Assembly: GCF_010993745.1 (NCBI RefSeq)
Contig: NZ_WOTN01000002.1
Coordinates: 1,240,001 to 1,304,000, forward strand
From: Fodinicola acaciae
GTDB lineage: Bacteria; Actinomycetota; Actinomycetes; Mycobacteriales; HKI-0501
Reading direction: 5' to 3'
Length of the DNA: 64,000 nt
Shown: positions 1 through 8,551 of the stretch, one piece after another
Numbering within the stretch: the first letter of the stretch is position 1
How the letters are laid out: the number at the start of each line of letters is the position of its first letter
Notes under the pieces: model-generated
Database searches by the model: none
What the model was told of the DNA's origin: nothing
The model's input: only the letters and a program-made list of their open reading frames with translations
Position numbers and translations under genes: made by a program

Positions 1-156
1 AGCTCGTCCGACATCGCTCACATCATGCCTGGTCGATGCCGTGCGGATGGTCCGTTTGCGACTGTTTGGTGACCGTTCTCCGCGCCGCGATGTCGACTTC
101 ATGCCAGTGGCGTTGGCTGGTCACCGCGGACCCGCGCGATACGGTACGAATCCGGC

Positions 157-1368
157 GTGTACCTGTCCTCGGTACGTCCGCGCGCCGCCGGCCTCGGCCG
201 CGCGATCGGTCCGAACGTGTGGGCCCTCGGCCTGGTCAGCCTGGTCACGGACGTGTCAGCGGAGATGGTCACCGCGGTCCTGCCCGCGTATCTGGTCATC
301 GGCCTGAGCCTGTCCGTCGCGCAGTACGGCCTTATGGACGGTCTCTACACCGGCGTCACCGCGCTGACCAGGCTGCTCGGTGGCTACACCGCCGACCGCT
401 GGCGCGCGCGGAAGTACATCGCCGGCGCCGGTTACGGACTGTCAGCGGTCGCCAAGCTCGGCCTGCTCGCCGCCGGCGGCTCGGCGCTCGGCATCGGCGC
501 CGCGATCGCCGCCGACCGGATCGGTAAAGGTGTGCGTACGGCCCCGCGCGACGCGCTGATCACCGCGTCCGCCGACCCGGCCGCGCTCGGCCGCGCGTTT
601 GGCCTGCACCGCACGCTCGACAGCGTCGGCGCGTTCATCGGACCGCTGGTCGCGCTCGGCGTGCTGGCCGCGACCGGTCAGGCCTTCGACTCGGTGCTGG
701 TCACCAGCCTGTGCGTCGCTGTGCTCGGCGTGGTGCTGCTCGGTCTGTTCGTACGCGACGACCGCTCGGCCGCCGACCAGCCGGCGGCGCCGCCACGCGA
801 AATGCTCGGCCTGCTGCGCGATCGGCGGTTTCGCCGGCTCACGTATGCGGCCGTGCTGCTCGGCCTGGTCACCGTCGGCGACGGCTTCGTCTATCTGATC
901 GTGCAGCGCTGGCAGGACCTGCCGGTCGTGTGGTTTCCGTTGCTCGCGGTCGGGACCAACATCGCCTTCCTGGTTTTCGCGACACCGCTTGGCATCCTCG
1001 CCGACCGGTTCGGTCGCTGGCGGGTCGTCATCGGCGGCCATGTGGCTTTGCTGGCCGTCTATGGATTGTTGGCCTTCCAACGTGGCGGCTTGGCCGTGGT
1101 GATCGTGATTTTGGCTTTGTACGGCGCGTTTTACGCGGCCGTCGACGGTGTGCTGATGGCCGCGGCTGGTCCGTTGCTGCCGGCGTCGCTGCGTACGACC
1201 GGCTTGGCATTGCTGCAGACCGGACAGGCTCTGGCGTATCTGCTGTCGTCGGTCGCCTTCGGCCTGGTGTGGCAGTTTTCCAGCGCTGGCTTGGCATGCG
1301 CACTCGCGGCGGCAGGCGTACTGGTCGCGCTGCCGCTGGCTGTCTGGTGGTTGCGTACGAGTGAATAA
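157..1368 (+). CDS. MFS transporter
   Basis: Predicted inner-membrane major facilitator superfamily transporter of 403 residues, the usual length for a 12-helix MFS protein. Alternating hydrophobic helices fill the sequence, and the loop after the second helix reads GGYTADRWRARK, a typical MFS motif A (G-x-x-x-D-R-x-x-R-K). A second copy, LADRFGRWR, starts the C-terminal half. The GTG start has no clear ribosome site, so a start slightly downstream is possible. The stop overlaps the next gene's start by 8 bases, implying co-translation with the beta-propeller protein. Substrate cannot be told; export of a small molecule or drug is the usual guess for this type. Confidence 0.88.
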   Translation: MYLSSVRPRAAGLGRAIGPNVWALGLVSLVTDVSAEMVTAVLPAYLVIGLSLSVAQYGLMDGLYTGVTALTRLLGGYTADRWRARKYIAGAGYGLSAVAKLGLLAAGGSALGIGAAIAADRIGKGVRTAPRDALITASADPAALGRAFGLHRTLDSVGAFIGPLVALGVLAATGQAFDSVLVTSLCVAVLGVVLLGLFVRDDRSAADQPAAPPREMLGLLRDRRFRRLTYAAVLLGLVTVGDGFVYLIVQRWQDLPVVWFPLLAVGTNIAFLVFATPLGILADRFGRWRVVIGGHVALLAVYGLLAFQRGGLAVVIVILALYGAFYAAVDGVLMAAAGPLLPASLRTTGLALLQTGQALAYLLSSVAFGLVWQFSSAGLACALAAAGVLVALPLAVWWLRTSE

Positions 1369-2347
1369 GGTCCTGGTTGCCGGTGCGGCCACGGTCGCGC
1401 TCGCCGCGGCTGCCATCGGTTATGCGATCTATGCCGCGTCACGATCCGGCGCGGCCGGCGGCGCGGTTGGAGCCGTGACGCTGCAAACCGGCCCGCGGTT
1501 GGTCTTCCGGTCCACTGTGGACGGTCCGTCGTACGGGCACCTGGCCGAGGCGTCGGCGCCGTACTCCCAGCGTGCCTTCACCGCCGATCGATGCGCGCGG
1601 GTGTATGCCGCCAACGGCACCGGTGTCTGCCTGCGGCCGAGCACCGAGGATGTCGGCGGCTACGAGATCGCCGTGCTGGGGCCAAATGCCGCGGCCCGGC
1701 GGGCCATTCCGATGAACGGCATTCCGAGCAGGGCGAAGGTGTCGGCCAGCGGACGGATGATCTCGTGGACGACCTTCGTCACCGGCGACTCCTACACCGG
1801 CAGCACGCAGTTTTCCACCCGGTCAGGAATCCTGGACACCAAGGCCAACGTTTTGGCCGGCACGCTGGAAACGTTCACGCTAACGGTCGACGGCCGGCCC
1901 TACCAGTCGCCGGACCTCAACTACTGGGGCGTCACGTTCGCCTCGGACGACAACCGGTTCTATGCTACCGCCGCCACCAAAGGCAGACACTATCTGGTCG
2001 AAGGCGACTTCGCCCGGCACACTTTTCGCGCGTTGCGCGAAAACGTCGAGTGTCCGTCGCTGTCACCGGACGGCACACGGCTGGTCTTCAAGAAGCGCGT
2101 GTCGACCGATCCAGCCAAGCCGTGGCGGCTGGCTGTCCTCGACCTCGCGACGATGCGTGAAACTTTGCTGGCAGAGAGCCGAAGTGTCGACGATCAGGCC
2201 GCGTGGCTGGACGATCGTACGGTCATGTATGGCCTGCGCCGCGACAGCCGGCACGCCGACGTGTGGTCGGTGCCGGCCGACGGCAGCGGTCGGCCGCGAG
2301 TGCTCGTCCCGAATGCCGAGTCACCCGCGGCCCTCGGCGCTAGTTGA
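1361..2347 (+). CDS. TolB-like beta-propeller membrane-anchored protein
   Basis: Protein of 328 residues starting at a GTG that overlaps the MFS gene. Residues 5-25 form a hydrophobic segment, an uncleaved anchor or signal peptide, so the rest should be extracytoplasmic. The body has repeated short motifs such as SPDGTRLVF and DDRTVMYGLR, characteristic of TolB/WD40-like propeller blades. No enzyme motif is visible. Translational overlap with the transporter suggests a joint role, perhaps as an extracytoplasmic accessory protein; that is inference. It converges on the phosphoesterase gene, overlapping it by 8 bases. Confidence 0.7.
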   Translation: MNKVLVAGAATVALAAAAIGYAIYAASRSGAAGGAVGAVTLQTGPRLVFRSTVDGPSYGHLAEASAPYSQRAFTADRCARVYAANGTGVCLRPSTEDVGGYEIAVLGPNAAARRAIPMNGIPSRAKVSASGRMISWTTFVTGDSYTGSTQFSTRSGILDTKANVLAGTLETFTLTVDGRPYQSPDLNYWGVTFASDDNRFYATAATKGRHYLVEGDFARHTFRALRENVECPSLSPDGTRLVFKKRVSTDPAKPWRLAVLDLATMRETLLAESRSVDDQAAWLDDRTVMYGLRRDSRHADVWSVPADGSGRPRVLVPNAESPAALGAS

Positions 2348-3227
2348 AAACGTCGGTGATAGCGGTGCGGCTGGCCGCGTTTCCGAGTGCCGGCAGGCCA
2401 TACATGTCTTCGATCGTACGCAGGATCCGATAGTGGTCGACCTGCTCGGAATACGAGCCCACCTTGATGTTGGAGCCGACGAACGAGGTGTAGATCTGGT
2501 TGACCGAGGTGAAGTTGTCCTCGTCGAAGGTGGTGATCAGCAGGCTGTTGTGGGTCTTTGCCCACTGCGCGTACGCATCGAGATGGGTTTTCTGCCAGGT
2601 GTCACCGGTGCCGATCGAGCAGTCGTGCATGTCGTTGCACATGTTGGGGATCACGAAGGACAGCGTCGGCAGTTTCGTGTAATCGCTGGGGAACGAGGAA
2701 AACGGCACGTGCATCGACTGCGTGACGTTGTCGAAGTTGACCCACGGCGCGTGCTTGCGCCGGTAGTCGCTCGACGAGCAGCCGGTGTAGCCGGCGCTGG
2801 GCAGATCCTCGGAATATCCGCGATAGCTCAGGCTCGCCGCGCCGAGCTGCTGAAACAGGTTTCCCTTACCGCGGAAGGTGTTGGGGCAGGTGTCGCCGGT
2901 GACTCCCTGCGTACTGCCGGAAAACAGCGCGATGTAGTTGGGCTGGCTCGGGTGCGTGATGCCAAACGACTGGGTGAACAGCGCGCCCTGGCTGGCCAGG
3001 CTCTTCAGATAAGGTGCCTTCGAGCCGGACGCGATGTCGGGGTAGTTCTTGTTTTCGTGCATGACGATCACGACGTGGTCATAGCGGTGCACGGCGGCCA
3101 GCACCTGGGCGACCGGCTTGCTCGCGCCACCGGCGAGGCCGGTCGCGGCGATCATGCCGGCGGCCGCGACCACGGTGACGGCGGTGACGGCGGCGGCGCG
3201 GAGCACGGTGAGGTGTGGAACGCGCAT
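2340..3227 (-). CDS. Secreted phosphoesterase family protein (acid phosphatase / phospholipase C-like)
   Basis: Exported protein of 295 residues. Residues 8-34 are a hydrophobic signal segment ending in an Ala/Gly-rich stretch. The mature part opens with HVVIVMHENKNY and continues with FGITHPSQPNYIALFSG, which are hallmarks of the PF04185 phosphoesterase family (AcpA, non-specific phospholipase C), including the Glu-Asn pair that binds the catalytic metal. A late FDEDN motif fits a further metal ligand. It probably releases phosphate from extracellular phosphoesters; the exact substrate is unknown. The ATG is preceded by an AGGAG ribosome site, and the gene stands alone. Confidence 0.85.
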   Translation of the reverse strand: MRVPHLTVLRAAAVTAVTVVAAAGMIAATGLAGGASKPVAQVLAAVHRYDHVVIVMHENKNYPDIASGSKAPYLKSLASQGALFTQSFGITHPSQPNYIALFSGSTQGVTGDTCPNTFRGKGNLFQQLGAASLSYRGYSEDLPSAGYTGCSSSDYRRKHAPWVNFDNVTQSMHVPFSSFPSDYTKLPTLSFVIPNMCNDMHDCSIGTGDTWQKTHLDAYAQWAKTHNSLLITTFDEDNFTSVNQIYTSFVGSNIKVGSYSEQVDHYRILRTIEDMYGLPALGNAASRTAITDVFN

Positions 3228-3301
3228 CTCCGACTCCTGAAGAGTTAGACGGATGTGTCCGCGTTTGGTGTACCGCGTACGGCCATGCCGTGTTGGCCGG
3301 T

Positions 3302-4081
3302 CTACGCCAGTGGCGCGGATTGGCAGGCGTCGATGAGCCTGGTGAGCGCGCGTACGACCGCGTCGATGCCGTCGTGCGGCGCCCCACCTGGCTCGGCCAT
3401 GTAGGTGTCGCGGCGAATCTCGATCATCAGCGACGCCACGTTTTGGCTCTGTCGATAGTGCTTGAGCGGCACGTACGCGCCGCTGAACGGCGTGTTCACG
3501 TCGACGTCACCGACCGCCGCGAACGCCTCTGCCGCCGCCTCACGCAGCCATGCCGGTGTGTGGAAGTCGTCCACTCCGAGACAGATCGCCGGGCGGTTGC
3601 TGGTCGCGTGCAGCTCGTACGGCAGCGGCCGGCTCGGATAGGAGTGCACGTCCAGGATGATCGGCCGCTCGTCCACGATGTCGGTCATGGCCTTTGCGTA
3701 CGGCCGATAATGGTGCGCCAGCAGGTCTTCAGTGTGCCGAGGATCGTCGTTGCGCAGTTTTCGCTGGTGTGACGTGCTCAGGTAGACGGCGGCCATGCCG
3801 ACGGCGCGCATTTCCTCGCGCTCGTCAGGAAAACGCTCTGGGTCGACGACAAGACGAGAGAGCGTGTTGACGAAGCTCCATGGCCGTACGCGCGCGTCTT
3901 CGGCCGCACGGCTGGCGATCAGGCCGGTGTGCGAGTCGGTGATGAGGTCCAGCTCCTGGCGTAGTTGGTCGTCGTCCAGCAGGATCCGCTCGCGCGCCTG
4001 CGGTGGTATGTCACGTGACCCATGCGGCACATGCAGGACCACCGGTGATTCGGTGGCACCAGGCTGGATCTCGAAGCTCAT
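3302..4081 (-). CDS. N-formylglutamate amidohydrolase family protein
   Basis: Cytoplasmic hydrolase of 259 residues in the FGase (PF05013) family, which hydrolyses N-formylglutamate or related N-acyl amino acids. The N-terminus reads SPVVLHVPHGSRDIP, the family metal-binding region, followed by the D-x-H-S-Y-P-S-R stretch. The ATG at 4081 overlaps the DUF397 gene stop as ATGA, which decides this start over one ten residues upstream. It is therefore the last gene of an XRE-DUF397-FGase run. No histidine-degradation genes are nearby, so the physiological substrate is uncertain. Confidence 0.82.
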   Translation of the reverse strand: MSFEIQPGATESPVVLHVPHGSRDIPPQARERILLDDDQLRQELDLITDSHTGLIASRAAEDARVRPWSFVNTLSRLVVDPERFPDEREEMRAVGMAAVYLSTSHQRKLRNDDPRHTEDLLAHHYRPYAKAMTDIVDERPIILDVHSYPSRPLPYELHATSNRPAICLGVDDFHTPAWLREAAAEAFAAVGDVDVNTPFSGAYVPLKHYRQSQNVASLMIEIRRDTYMAEPGGAPHDGIDAVVRALTRLIDACQSAPLA

Positions 4082-4272
4082 CCAGCGATCTTCGCGATGA
4101 ACGCGCGCCAACTCGGCGCGTCGACCGTCAACGTCGGCTGGCCGTCAACGCCGTTGGCTTTCGTGTCGCGGATCTCGACAACATCTCCGGCAAACCGGAC
4201 CTCAATGCAGGTTGCGGCTGCGTCGCTGTGACTGCTCTTGAACCATCCGGTGCCTGAAGCACTCAGAGTCAT
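4078..4272 (-). CDS. DUF397 domain protein
   Basis: Small 64-residue protein that is entirely a DUF397 domain: the N-terminal GTGWFKSSHSDAAATCIEVRF and the VEIRDTKA segment are diagnostic. Such proteins are almost confined to actinomycetes and sit next to XRE/DUF5753 regulators, as with Scr2 and Scr1 of Streptomyces, where the pair acts as a toxin-antitoxin-like or developmental regulatory unit. Here both ends overlap neighbours by four bases (ATGA), so it is translationally coupled to the upstream XRE gene and the downstream amidohydrolase. Confidence 0.93.
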   Translation of the reverse strand: MTLSASGTGWFKSSHSDAAATCIEVRFAGDVVEIRDTKANGVDGQPTLTVDAPSWRAFIAKIAG

Positions 4273-5132
4273 GGTCGCAGTTCTTTGAGTCGCACTCTGA
4301 TCAACTCGAGCGAGTCTGCGGTGCTGAGACTCGTTTCCATAGCTTCACCGTACACGAGTGAGGCTCTGTGGATGGCCCGCTCGTCGCTGATGATGCCCCA
4401 AATATATGACATCTCCTGCCAGATAAGGGTGTCGAGTTGAGAGCTTTCGAAGTCAATCAAGTGGAACGTCGAGGCGCCGAAGAGCTCGTGTGTCGTCGCC
4501 GTGAACGGAACGATCCGAACCTCAATGTTGTCCGGGTGATCCTCGATCGTCTTGGCGAGATGCTGGAGTTGCTGATAGCGCACCGCTGGTCCGCCGACTT
4601 GCTGCAGTAGTGTGGCTTCGCTGAAGACAGCGGTAAGTTGTAGAGGGTCAGGTCCGCGCAGCCGTTCCTGGCGTCGCATCCGCACCTCGAGTCGTTGCTG
4701 CGCTTCGATCTTGCGTACGCGGATGCTCTTGGACATGAGGGCGTACGCATATTCCGGCGTCTGGAGAAGTCCTGGGACGAGCAAGCTCTCGTAGGTGCGA
4801 ATGCTTTGTGCGCCGTGTTCAAGGCCGAAATAGCGCAGGACCGATTCGTCAAACAGCGCTGAGTAGTTCATCCACCAGCCACGCCGTTTCGCGACTTCGC
4901 GCAGCTGGCTCAGCTCAGCCTTTTCGTCCTTGTCGAACTCGAGCACGTCGAGCAGTTGGTCGAGCTTGTCAGCGGCCAGGATCTTGCGGTCGTTCTCGAC
5001 CGCCGACCAGTAGTTGCGGGTGAATCGAAGCGCTTTGCAGATGACGTCGACGTCCATGCCGAGTTCGACGCGACGCAGCTTGAGCCGCGAATTGAGCTCC
5101 CAGCTGGCAACCGTCGGCGATTCCGGTGGCAT
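4269..5132 (-). CDS. XRE family regulator with DUF5753 (Scr1 type)
   Basis: DNA-binding protein of 287 residues. An XRE helix-turn-helix lies at about residues 13-70 (LRRVELGMDVDVICKALRF then YWSAVENDRK). The rest is the DUF5753 domain, recognised by YFGLEHGAQSIRTYESLLVPGLLQTPEYA and the C-terminal region with VYGEAMETSLST. Partner of the adjoining DUF397 gene. Its divergent neighbour is the small gene at 5263, and a perfect palindrome lies in the shared promoter region, a plausible operator. The role in signalling or development is inferred from the family. Confidence 0.93.
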   Translation of the reverse strand: MPPESPTVASWELNSRLKLRRVELGMDVDVICKALRFTRNYWSAVENDRKILAADKLDQLLDVLEFDKDEKAELSQLREVAKRRGWWMNYSALFDESVLRYFGLEHGAQSIRTYESLLVPGLLQTPEYAYALMSKSIRVRKIEAQQRLEVRMRRQERLRGPDPLQLTAVFSEATLLQQVGGPAVRYQQLQHLAKTIEDHPDNIEVRIVPFTATTHELFGASTFHLIDFESSQLDTLIWQEMSYIWGIISDERAIHRASLVYGEAMETSLSTADSLELIRVRLKELRP

Positions 5133-5203
5133 GGCGTCCTTCCGTCTGCAACCGAGTCAGCCTAGCTGGTCGTCCGAGTAGTCACGAACGTACCCTCTGC
5201 TAT

Positions 5204-5231
5204 TGACTGGTTACCGTAACCTCGCTATCGT
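5204..5231 (+). promoter_or_regulatory. Sigma-70-like promoter containing a palindrome
   Basis: TTGACT at 5204-5209 and TATCGT at 5226-5231 are separated by 16 bases and look like -35 and -10 elements for the gene starting at 5263. Between them sits a perfect palindrome, GGTTAC-C-GTAACC (5209-5221), well placed for repression by the divergent XRE regulator. Prediction from sequence only. Confidence 0.5.
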
Positions 5232-5262
5232 CCAGTCAGTCGTTCCAGCCTAAGGAGAGATC

Positions 5263-5550
5263 GTGGTCGTCGGGGACGCGAACGAGGAACTGATCGCGCA
5301 TGTGCGCGCCCGGATAGTCGGACTTGGCAGCGCCATCGAGGACGTCGATGCCGAGCAGAAGCTGACCGTGTATCGCGGCTGGCAGTGCGGCATGGACATC
5401 GAGGAACTCGCTGACCTCACGCACACGACCGCCGGCGCCGTCGAGGACGTGATCGACCACTATTCCCGCGACGAGAACGTCCCGGATTTCGCCGAGGACA
5501 ACCGCTTCGACATCTTCCTGTGGCACAACCGCCAGGCGATGGCGAGGTGA
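5263..5550 (+). CDS. Small acidic hypothetical protein with putative helix-turn-helix
   Basis: Protein of 95 residues, strongly acidic, not assigned to a family. The middle (CGMDIEELADLTHTTAGAVEDVI) has the spacing of a helix-turn-helix of sigma region 4 or Sigma70-like type. The GTG start is supported by a strong AAGGAGAG ribosome site a few bases upstream, and by the promoter at 5204-5231. It diverges from the XRE/DUF397 operon. A transcription role is possible but not shown; the acidic composition would also suit a protein-binding antagonist. Confidence 0.65.
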   Translation: MVVGDANEELIAHVRARIVGLGSAIEDVDAEQKLTVYRGWQCGMDIEELADLTHTTAGAVEDVIDHYSRDENVPDFAEDNRFDIFLWHNRQAMAR

Positions 5551-5609
5551 AATGTCCGACTAGCGCTGCGACGTAGCGTTGTTCGCAGGCGGCTGGAAGG
5601 GGCTCGGAC

Positions 5610-6519
5610 ATGCGCGTCGACGTGCACGCTCACCTGTGGAGCGACCAATATCTCGACTTGCTGGACACTTACGGCAGCACCGCGACCGCGGTCAGCCGCG
5701 GCCGCGGTGCCGGACTTGGCGATCACGGGTTGGCCGCGCGGTTTGCGCTGATGGACTCGGTCGGCATTGACACAACTCCTGTCCGCCGGACCGGCGGCGC
5801 CATATTTCAACAATGAAGCGCACGCGGTCGATGCGGCGCGGCGTGGCAATGATGACTACGCGGAGGTGGTTGGCCGGCATTCGGACCGGTTCCGCGCTCT
5901 TGCTTCTCTTCCGTTGCCGCACACCGATGCGAGCGTTGCCGAGCTGACGCGCGCGATCGATGAGTTGGGGATGGCCGGCGCGTCGATCACCACGTCGGTG
6001 CTTGGCCGTACGCTCGCCGATCCGGCGTTTCTGCCGGTCTATGCCGAGCTCGACCGCCGTGGCAGCGTACTTTTCGTTCATCCGGCCGGCGTCGGCGCCG
6101 AGTCGCCACAGATCACCGCCAACATGACCTGGTCGATCGGCGCGCCGGTGGAGGACACGGTGGCGATAGCGCAGCTGATCCTCGCCGGCATTCCCAGCAA
6201 ATATCCAAAAATGCGGATCATCACGGCGCATCTCGGCGGTGCGCTGCCGATGCTGCTGCCGCGGCTCGACCGGCAGAGCGTCGGCGAATCGCCGGATACG
6301 CCGGAAAAGCCGAGCCTGGCCGCTCGGCGGCTGTGGTATGACACGGTCGCGCACGGCCACCAGCCAGCTCTGCGTGCTGCCGCCGAGACCTTCGGCGCCG
6401 ACCGGTTGGTGCTTGGTACGGATTTTCCATACCAGCAAGGCGAGGAGTTCCGCGAGGCGGTGACGTTCGTGGAGCGGGCCGGTCTGACCGAAGTCCTCGA
6501 CAGCGCGGCGTTCGGCTAG
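5610..6519 (+). pseudogene. Amidohydrolase (ACMSD-like, amidohydrolase 2), frameshifted
   Basis: Two adjacent frames together make one metal-dependent amidohydrolase of the ACMSD / amidohydrolase-2 type. The first part (from ATG 5610) has the N-terminal metal motif VDVHAHLW and runs to LMDSVGID. The second frame resumes at about 5770 with QLLSAGPAAPYFNNEAHA and goes to the stop at 6519, including HPAGV, ITAHLGG and the conserved LGTDFPYQ aspartate. The break is in a short AC-rich stretch (about 5769-5776): loss of two bases or gain of one. All visible metal ligands remain, so this is either a recent pseudogene, a sequencing error, or programmed frameshifting. It converges with the M20 gene. 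Confidence 0.8.
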
Positions 6520-7718
6520 GACAGCATTTCGTTGGCATACAAGGCATAGACAGCCGCACATCGACGCATCGCCGCCTCGTCGACATACTCGGACGGTCCG
6601 TGTGACACGTCGAGCCGGCCGGGACCGTAGCCGAAGGCCGGGATGCCAAGCTGGTCATACCAACGGGTTTCCAGGATGCCGGCGCACATCTCGAACCGCG
6701 CCGGCCGTCCTTCGACCTCGGCGATGACCCGGCCAAGAGCCGACGCGGCCGGATGCGTCGCTGCCGTGCCAGCCGCCGGTTGTCGTTGCGTCACCTCGAT
6801 CGCCGCATCGGCCCCGACCTCGGCGGCCGCCTGCTCGATGATGCCGGTGAGCCGCTTGAGCTCGCCGTCGAGGTCTTCTTCGGGGTTGTAGCGGCCATCC
6901 ACGGTGAAGAATGCCGAGCCGGGGACGACGTTGAAGTTCGAGCCGCCGCCTGACCTGCCACCGACCACCAGCATCGAACCGGTGGCATCGTCAGGATCCA
7001 TCGGAAAGTCGGTGTGCCGGCCGGCCATTTCCTCGGCATAGTCGAAAACCGGACGCGCGATGTGCACCAGATGCCGGAACGCGTTGACACCGCGGTCGGC
7101 CTGTCCGACATGTGCTTCCCGTCCGCGTACGTTCACATGCAACGAAAGCGCGCCGCGCGCGGCGTTCCACACGCTGCCGCCGCTGGGCTCGGCGGTCAGC
7201 ATGGCCACCGCCCGCGGGTCGATCATGCCGGCCGCGCGGAGGTGACCGGCGCCGGCGACACTGCCGGTTTCCTCGTCACAGACCAGCTGCAGCACGATCC
7301 GGCCGTCGCCAAGCAGCCCGAGCGCGTCGGCCGCGGCCGCGCCGTAGAGCATGCTGACCACGCCGCCTTTCATGTCCGCACTGCCGCGACCGACGATCCG
7401 GCCGTCGCGGCGTACGGCGGTGAACTGCCGGCGGTCCTGCGCCGGCACCACGTCGAAATGGCCGTGAAAATAGAGAAGTCTGTCGCCGCTGCCGACACCG
7501 CCGCGTACGATGCTCGGCTCTTCCAGCTCCTGATGTGCGGCTATGTCGATGATTTCCGGACCGAGGCCGAGATTTTCCATGGCATCGCGCAGGATCCGCG
7601 CGCACTGCCCGAGCGCGCGGCCGGGAGGGTTCTCGGAGTCGACCGCGATCAGCCGCACCAACAACGCCGCCATCTCGTCGACTCGCTCATCGAGCCATGC
7701 ATTGACCTGGTTTCGCAT
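6516..7718 (-). CDS. M20 family metallopeptidase / ArgE-DapE-type deacylase
   Basis: Cytoplasmic zinc hydrolase of 400 residues, full length for the acetylornithine deacetylase / succinyl-diaminopimelate desuccinylase family. Zinc-site motifs are present: GHFDVVPA (His-x-Asp), GRGSADMKGG (bridging Asp), CDEETGS (catalytic Glu plus zinc Glu) and a C-terminal SHGPSEYVD His. A dimerisation domain lies between. It cleaves an N-acyl or dipeptide amide; the precise substrate is unknown. The gene is divergent from an Lrp regulator 62 bases away, which may respond to an amino acid linked to this reaction. Confidence 0.88.
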   Translation of the reverse strand: MRNQVNAWLDERVDEMAALLVRLIAVDSENPPGRALGQCARILRDAMENLGLGPEIIDIAAHQELEEPSIVRGGVGSGDRLLYFHGHFDVVPAQDRRQFTAVRRDGRIVGRGSADMKGGVVSMLYGAAAADALGLLGDGRIVLQLVCDEETGSVAGAGHLRAAGMIDPRAVAMLTAEPSGGSVWNAARGALSLHVNVRGREAHVGQADRGVNAFRHLVHIARPVFDYAEEMAGRHTDFPMDPDDATGSMLVVGGRSGGGSNFNVVPGSAFFTVDGRYNPEEDLDGELKRLTGIIEQAAAEVGADAAIEVTQRQPAAGTAATHPAASALGRVIAEVEGRPARFEMCAGILETRWYDQLGIPAFGYGPGRLDVSHGPSEYVDEAAMRRCAAVYALYANEMLS

Positions 7719-7780
7719 GCCGTCACTCTACGGCGATTCGCGCGTAATGTGGTTCCCAATAATGACGCTAGAATCGGCTC

Positions 7781-8239
7781 ATGCGCAACAAACCGAGACT
7801 CGACAGCATCGATCGCGCCATTTTGTTTCACCTCCAGCAGGACGGACGGCTCACCAACGTCGAGCTGGCCAAGCGCGTCGGCCTCACTCCGCCGCCGTGC
7901 CTGCGACGCGTCAAGCGGCTGGAGGCCGACGGCGTCATCACCGGCTATCGAGCCCGCATCGATCCGATCGCCGCCGGGCTCGGCCTGGAGGTGATCGTGT
8001 CGATCGAGGTCGGCGTGACCGACCTGCAGACCCTCGATGGTCTGGAGGCCACCATCGCCGGCTACGAGGAGGTGATCGAGCTGCGCAGGCTGTTTGGCAC
8101 GCCGGATTACTTGATGCGCGTGCTGGTCGCCGACCACGCGGCGTACGAGGAGTTCCAGACCAAGAAGATCATCGGAATTCCCGGGGTCGCGCGGGTCATC
8201 TCGCATCTGACCATGAAGAAGATCAAGGTCCACGACTAG
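7781..8239 (+). CDS. Lrp/AsnC family transcriptional regulator
   Basis: Regulator of 152 residues, the standard length. The N-terminal helix-turn-helix reads RLDSIDRAILFHLQQDGRLTNVELAKRVGLTPPPCLRRVKRLE. The C-terminal RAM ligand-binding domain follows, with DYLMRVLVADHAAYEEF and GVARVISHLTMK. Family members sense amino acids and form octamers. It is divergent from the M20 peptidase gene, its most likely target. Two strong hairpins follow it downstream. Confidence 0.92.
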   Translation: MRNKPRLDSIDRAILFHLQQDGRLTNVELAKRVGLTPPPCLRRVKRLEADGVITGYRARIDPIAAGLGLEVIVSIEVGVTDLQTLDGLEATIAGYEEVIELRRLFGTPDYLMRVLVADHAAYEEFQTKKIIGIPGVARVISHLTMKKIKVHD

Positions 8240-8358
8240 TCCGGCGGCCGGTGCGTCCAGTGATTGAAGGTGATCCTCCAGCGGTCGTGTCTTGGTCTGA
8301 AGCGGCTTTGGCCGTGCGCACCGCCTGCTCGGCGAACCGCATTTAGCGCTCCACCGCA

Positions 8359-8391
8359 GCGATGCACGCATGGTGGCCATGCGTGCATCGC
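8359..8391. terminator. 15-bp perfect hairpin downstream of lrp gene
   Basis: Arms GCGATGCACGCATGG (8359-8373) and its exact complement (8377-8391) flank a 3-base loop, a very stable hairpin 120 bases after the Lrp stop. No T-run follows, as is common for actinomycete terminators. It could also act as an mRNA-protecting structure. Confidence 0.55.
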
Positions 8392-8433
8392 GACCAAGAT
8401 CGTCTACTTATGTAAGTTTCCACGCGAACCCAC

Positions 8434-8457
8434 CCCCCACCCGTTCTTGGGTGGGGG
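8434..8457. terminator. GC-rich hairpin between lrp and marR genes
   Basis: CCCCCACCC (8434-8442), loop GTTCTT, GGGTGGGGG (8449-8457). Nine G-C-rich pairs. It is the second structure in the 312-base gap between 8239 and 8552, in which no gene is seen. Confidence 0.45.
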
Positions 8458-8551
8458 CCAGATTGTCACCTGGGTACGACAATTACGCGCCGTAGCAGCT
8501 ATTCGGCGGCGGTCAGCCTTCCAGGCTTGGCGACGTCGTCGAGGCCTTAGA

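Noticed and set aside
1-156. Short open frames upstream of the MFS gene
   Set aside because: Overlapping low-complexity frames with no ribosome site or recognisable protein; treated as the upstream region.
8264-8551. N-terminal extension of the MarR gene to 8264
   Set aside because: It would translate two strong hairpins and adds 96 residues unlike any MarR protein.
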